Shown here in pieces: positions 17,401-19,686 of a stretch of DNA of 19,686 nucleotides. The notes beneath the pieces are model-generated. The model did no database searches, had not been told where the DNA came from, and was given only the letters and a program-made list of their open reading frames with translations. Numbering within the stretch: position 1 is the stretch's first letter; every line of letters starts with the position of its first letter. The stretch covers positions 1-19,686 of the forward strand of contig DASXRU010000216.1 of assembly GCA_036506395.1 (NCBI GenBank), read 5' to 3'. The position numbers and the translations under genes are program-made. Source of the stretch: DASXRU01 sp036506395. Its GTDB lineage: Bacteria > Acidobacteriota > Blastocatellia > Pyrinomonadales > Pyrinomonadaceae.

Positions 17401-19497
17401 GACTTCGTCGAATTATTCAACCGCGGCACTACGACCGTTGACCTGGCCGGCTGGTCGGTGCAATACAGTTCGGCGACCAGTTCGACCTGGGCAGTCACAC
17501 CGCTCTGCTCCAGCGGTCCATGTCTGGTTCTACCCGGCCACTATTTCCTGGTGCAGGAAGATCAAGGCGCCGGGGGATTTACGAATTTGCCGACGCCAAA
17601 CGCCGCCGGCACGATCGCGATGACGGCAGGCAGCGGCAAGGTGGCGCTTAACTCCAGCACTATAGCGCTCTCAGGAACATGCCCGTCCGCTACGAGTATT
17701 CATGATCTCGTGGGTTATGGCGGTACGGCATCCTGCTTTGAAGGAATAGGTCCGGCGCCGGCGCCGGGCAGCAACACAGCAGATTTCAGACGATCGGGCG
17801 GCTGCATAGACAGGAATGAGAATGCGATCGATTTCGCGATTTCAGGGCCTAATCCGCGCAACAGCAGCTCCCAAATTAACGATTGCAGTACCGGCTTCAG
17901 GCCTGACATCACCATCAACGATGTCGCGCTGACGGAAAGCGATAGCGGCACGAAGACGGTTGACTTCACCATTACGCTTTCCGCAACCAGCGCGCAAAGT
18001 GTTGCGGTCGATTACTCGACAGCCGACGGCACAGCCACGCAGTCTTCTGACTATCAATCAACCGGCAGCACTTTGATCTTCAATCCGGGCGACCTGATGA
18101 AGACAATTACGGTAACTATCAACGGCGACACAACGGACGAGTCAAATGAGACTTTCTTCGTTAACCTTTCAAATGCTTCCAACGGAGTGATTCTGGACCC
18201 TCAGGGACAAGCGACGATCACCGACAACGATCCGCCGCCGTCACTCTCGATTAGCGATGCCTCGGTCTTGGAAGGCGACAGTGGAACGACTACTGCCACG
18301 TTCACCGTCACTCTTTCCGCGGTCAGCGGGCTCACCGTGACGGCAAATCATGCGACGGCGGATAACTCAGCCATTGCCGGTAGTGATTACGAGTCCACCG
18401 GTGGAACATTGACATTCAGCCCTGGTGATACTAGCAAGACGATCACCGTCGCGGTGAATGGTGATACAGCTTTTGAGGCAAACGAAACCTTCTTCGTGAA
18501 TCTCAGCAGTCCGACCAACGCCACCATCGCTGATAATCAGGGTCAGGGCACCATCAGGAATGACGATGCGGCGCCGCCGTCGGCGAACCTTTCAATTACG
18601 CAGACTGATTCTCCCAATCCTGTCGCATCGGGCGACAACGTTACCTATGCGCTTACCGTTACCAACAATGGTCCCGATCCAGCTCCGTCAGTCATCGTCA
18701 CGGATAGCCTGCCGAGCACGTTAACTTTCGTCTCCTGCTCTGCAACTGGTGGCGGGGTTTGCGGCGGCGCGGGTAACAATCGAACTGTTACGTTCTCGTC
18801 AATCGCCAACGGCACCTCGGCGGTCGTTGCGCTGGTTGCCACTGTTAACAGCTCTGTCTCAGGCGGAACTGCGATCACTAATGTAGCTACCGTTGCCTCA
18901 GCTACGCTGGATACCGACAACAGCGATAACTCCGCTTCGCAAACTACCTCTATCAACTCGATCATCATTAATGAAGCGCTAGTCTCCTTCGCCAGTGGCG
19001 CCGGTCGCGCCAAGTTTCTGGAGCTTTACAACACCACCAACCAGCCAAGGGACATCAGTGGAATGGTTATCTCTTTCCGCCCTGGCGGCAGCGGCAATAC
19101 GCCGAGTGTCATCACGCTGCCTGGCGCCGCCGGTAGCAATACTACTGTGGTCGGCGCCCATGGTTACTTCCTGGTTGTGAATGGAGCGTCAACGTTTGGA
19201 GTGAACGCCGGCTACAATCCGGGGGCGGGTAATCTCGATCTGAATGGTACGGGTGGAGGAATAAAGATCGAGCTTAACGGCGCCCGGCTGGATGGCCTGA
19301 CTTATCAGGGGAGTGCTACAGCGATCAATGCTACATTCGCAGCCTACCGCGAAGGATCGGTCTTCACTTTTACGGCCACGACCACCAGCGATCTGGTTCG
19401 TACTTCGACGTCCATCGACACGAACAAAAATCTAACCGATTTTCGGCTACTGTCATCCACCGCCACCGTAACGCCGAAAGCAAAGAATCCACCCTAA
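11485..19497 (+). CDS. Giant secreted modular protein (beta-propeller, TIGR03437, lamin-tail, Big, DUF11, Calx-beta)
   Basis: 2670 residues. GTG start with GGAG at 11471-11474; residues 1-28 form a signal peptide (RLKR, then a hydrophobic core). Approximate modules: PD40/TolB-like propeller 30-400 (repeats such as SQDGSRIAFAS, SDDGRFIAFSS); TIGR03437 domain 407-625; lamin-tail 630-808 with a DANHDG Ca-binding-like loop; two Big-type domains 815-893 and 902-998; lamin-tail 1002-1172; DUF11 1176-1300; Calx-beta 1305-1417; lamin-tail 1418-1605; three Calx-beta 1611-1950; lamin-tail 1952-2135; two Calx-beta 2140-2362; DUF11 2367-2490; lamin-tail 2491-2668. No membrane anchor, LPXTG or recognisable sorting tail is seen. 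Probably an extracellular adhesion or surface protein; the function is not known. Conserved cysteines in the lamin-tail copies fit oxidising surroundings. Confidence 0.9.
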   Translation: MLRLKRILFVLLTATSLFFLMWQNARTQSPLRLITSTSKEAININPSISGDGRMVAFESTADIAGAGGSESFRAIVANVSSDPPTWFQMGATRASFPALSQDGSRIAFASKDNPLGTNNDGNSEIFLYDGARLIQVTNTSPGDIADRVVNGNFLSSISDDGRFIAFSSNRDLVNQNADGNLEIFVFDTITLRFTQLTNTSGITGCSDAKISGNGASVAYIRDTGATPGGARDLLLQSRTGPSPVRVLATDVPSLAMTYGRAISDDGLRVVYAMESETGSSQVFLFDGRNDITRQVTSLGVRAADVALNATISGDGSRIAFSTRRLVIPPTSDAGVDLYTFDIPTATFARVTSGPSTATAEVVSSLNDDGSLVAFNFPRVLSGPVADSDFSNNSEIYLTGTAARPAFGSLAIFNGASFGHEPSSTKAVASDSIAVARGSALANTTEQSRRLPDGTFPFTLGGTKVTVNGRPAQIFFVSPTEVDFHLPPATEIGTAEVVVTNGDGFPSHGAIPTLPAAPGIFTFTGDGLGEGVILNADTLTRGPFDPGNGDLRLIVFATGVFHGSQISVTAGGRALTVGSVLASPEMPGMDEVHVLVPSDLRGAGTVDLVVRAGARDSNSVAVEFAGDSSRDIVINEFLADPPDGASGDANHDGVRNSSDDEFIELLNNKANGFDIDLSGYQILTRAGSETNDTVRHTFAPGTILPACTAIVVFGGGNLTENNSAFGDSQVLKSSSGSLSLINSGGVITIRDPAGTIANFLSYGGSTGLNADVNQSLTRSPDITGNFILHGFAGSQLFSPGTKLNGAGFAFCGPAAYIDVSPSSASIGLNVHQQFIASAYDAGGNEVSGVIFSWQSSNPSAAMIDQNGRATGISAGLTEIRASGRGVQSAPATLTVNPPAPILTSVTISPAAAIVGVGDTQQFTAQAKDQFGRDIDQGTINFVSSNTTVATVDFQLVTPATGSGRATVTARASGSAQIIATANSGGTTVASHAAPLTVEPGAGQVLISEFRTRGANGAADEFMEIYNPTTSPVTIGGLKIRASNNSGAASDRITVPVGTTLGSGCHYLLANNSTGGYNGSVAADQTYTTGIADDGGIAITRSDGTTIIDAVGMGSGSIYKEGTTLPSLGNNINQSYERKTGAAFGNGTDTNNNSKDFFLNSGSSNPQNSASGCLDLTTADLAITNSDSPDPAITGSEVTYTISVTNNGAAIAESALVTDTLPVTVTYISCSATEGGVCGGANNNRTITFPSLAAGASAIVTLVAIVNSAAGTTITNTATVASRISDPNLVNNSATAITLVQAPPPALTINDISLNEGDNGTTIFTFFVSLSRTAPAVGVTFDIATADGLATVANTDYITRHLTGQTIPAGQQTYAFEVTVNGDTLVEPNETFFVNVTNVSGATVGEAQGLGTIQNDDTAHLVISQLYGGGGNSGATFRNDFIEIFNRGATTADLAGWSLQYNTASDTDAWSVTPLCLTGSCPLAPGKYFLVQEASGSGGTQNLPLPNATGTITMAATTGKVALVSSTASLSGACPVTASIVDVIGYGGTAATANFCFEGIGPASAPSATSADLRKSGGCADTNNNAADFFVHAPIPRNTSSPTNNCVSSTTPNLTIDDVTIAEGNSGTVTASFTVSLSVPAPSTDVTFDIATQNHTATTASNDYVAKTLTGQIIPAGQQRYTFDVTVNGDTAVEFDETFFVNVTNVTGATIADAQGAGIIRNDDLPALSVNDVALKEGNHGATTFTFTTTLSAPAPTGGVTFDIKTQDNTATVADSDYLATNVTAQTIPAGSQTSTFDVTVNGDLNVEANETFFVNVMNVTGAIVTDGRAVGTIQNDDSPLLSINDVTMNEGNNGTTIFTFTVTSSSPAPAGGITFDIGPQDHTAIAAGNDYVARSLTGQTILAGSNKYLFEVTVNGDTLVEPNETFLVNVTNVSNAEVADGQGQGTIQNDDTALMVISQLYGGGGNSGAVYKNDFVELFNRGTTTVDLAGWSVQYSSATSSTWAVTPLCSSGPCLVLPGHYFLVQEDQGAGGFTNLPTPNAAGTIAMTAGSGKVALNSSTIALSGTCPSATSIHDLVGYGGTASCFEGIGPAPAPGSNTADFRRSGGCIDRNENAIDFAISGPNPRNSSSQINDCSTGFRPDITINDVALTESDSGTKTVDFTITLSATSAQSVAVDYSTADGTATQSSDYQSTGSTLIFNPGDLMKTITVTINGDTTDESNETFFVNLSNASNGVILDPQGQATITDNDPPPSLSISDASVLEGDSGTTTATFTVTLSAVSGLTVTANHATADNSAIAGSDYESTGGTLTFSPGDTSKTITVAVNGDTAFEANETFFVNLSSPTNATIADNQGQGTIRNDDAAPPSANLSITQTDSPNPVASGDNVTYALTVTNNGPDPAPSVIVTDSLPSTLTFVSCSATGGGVCGGAGNNRTVTFSSIANGTSAVVALVATVNSSVSGGTAITNVATVASATLDTDNSDNSASQTTSINSIIINEALVSFASGAGRAKFLELYNTTNQPRDISGMVISFRPGGSGNTPSVITLPGAAGSNTTVVGAHGYFLVVNGASTFGVNAGYNPGAGNLDLNGTGGGIKIELNGARLDGLTYQGSATAINATFAAYREGSVFTFTATTTSDLVRTSTSIDTNKNLTDFRLLSSTATVTPKAKNPP
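15396..17890 (+). repeat. Duplicated Calx-beta plus lamin-tail unit within the giant gene
   Basis: The block 15396-16300 (Calx-beta then lamin-tail) is repeated as 17000-17890, with two more Calx-beta copies between. VISQLYGGGGNSGA is identical at residues 1420-1433 and 1955-1968, yet 11 of its 14 codons differ. VNGDTLVEPNETF also recurs. The unit is thus an old duplication kept at protein level. Confidence 0.8.
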
Positions 19498-19500
19498 GTG

Positions 19501-19574
19501 GTGTTTAGGGTACCGACTTTAGTCGGGCTTTATTGCGCTGAGAAAAGCCCGACTAAAGTCGGTACTCTAAACAC
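19501..19574. terminator. Long hairpin between convergent genes
   Basis: The arms 19501-19530 and 19545-19574 are complementary at 29 of 30 positions (GTGTTTAGGGTACCGACTTT against ...CTCTAAACAC) with a 14-nt loop. The match continues imperfectly to about 19496 and 19580, over the stop of the giant gene. It lies between that gene and a convergent reading frame, so it probably ends both transcripts. It may also be a dispersed repeat, since the arms lack a T-run. Confidence 0.7.
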
Positions 19575-19596
19575 CCACTTCGCAAAGAGGGTAGAG

Positions 19597-19686
19597 TTAC
19601 TGCTGCGGCTCAGGCGGCGGTGGCGGTCCATTCGGCCGTCCGCCCATCGGTCTACCGGAACCATGCGGTCCACCCGGGCCCATGCG
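19597..19686 (-). CDS. C-terminus of a Gly/Pro-rich protein, cut by the window edge
   Basis: The minus-strand frame entering at 19686 is open for 29 codons and ends with TAA at 19597. It encodes a low-complexity tail (RMGPGGPHGSGRPMGG, then a Pro run and EPQQ). Such tails end many proteins, so no function can be given. The convergent position after a terminator-like hairpin and the amino acid bias support a real gene end. Confidence 0.5.
   Translation of the reverse strand, partial: RMGPGGPHGSGRPMGGRPNGPPPPPEPQQ

Noticed and set aside
11466..19161. Many long frames antisense to the giant gene and other large genes
   Set aside because: These are shadows caused by codon bias on the coding strand; none has a signal, motif or ribosome binding site of its own.

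Overview
The window looks like chromosomal DNA of an Acidobacteriota member, most likely class Blastocatellia. I infer this from the moderately GC-rich coding, the S9 peptidase and POT transporter pair, a very large secreted protein that carries a TIGR03437-type ('Solibacter') domain together with Calx-beta, lamin-tail and DUF11 modules, and a density of intergenic hairpins typical of such genomes. No taxonomic marker gene is present, so the assignment is inference.

Layout from left to right. A 50-residue DUF3309 membrane peptide (28-180, +) and mutM (272-1099, +) are separated by three short palindromes. A long inverted repeat (1139-1214) then separates mutM from a minus-strand pair: a POT-family peptide transporter (3458-5011) followed 28 nt later by a secreted dipeptidyl-peptidase-IV-like enzyme (1225-3429). 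Together the pair looks like a peptide degradation and uptake operon. The divergent gap 5012-5518 holds an inverted pair of about 40-bp repeats, a near-consensus sigma-70 promoter and a structured leader of about 150 nt. The leader ends in an intrinsic terminator just upstream of a fused homocysteine S-methyltransferase / methylenetetrahydrofolate reductase (5519-7417, +). This leader is the best candidate for an undescribed regulatory system: a 9-bp long-range helix and a duplicated strand can compete with the terminator.

Region 7418-7697 is an island of hairpins. It also contains a 63-bp, 60/63 identical copy of an internal piece of the SDR39U1-type epimerase gene found 3.1 kb away (10183-11088, -). 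The three differences are all synonymous. Between the two copies lie a Tat-exported vanadium-dependent haloperoxidase (7698-9476, -), whose active-site spacing follows algal bromoperoxidases but with Ser replaced by Ala, and a 700-nt gap. That gap contains a run of strong hairpins ending in an orphan intrinsic terminator, a possible small RNA.

The right-hand 8 kb is a single gene (11485-19497, +) for a 2670-residue secreted modular protein. A 45-bp-arm inverted repeat lies upstream of it, and a 30-bp-arm hairpin downstream separates it from the C-terminus of a convergent Gly/Pro-rich protein cut by the window edge. No transposase, CRISPR array, tRNA or rRNA gene was seen.
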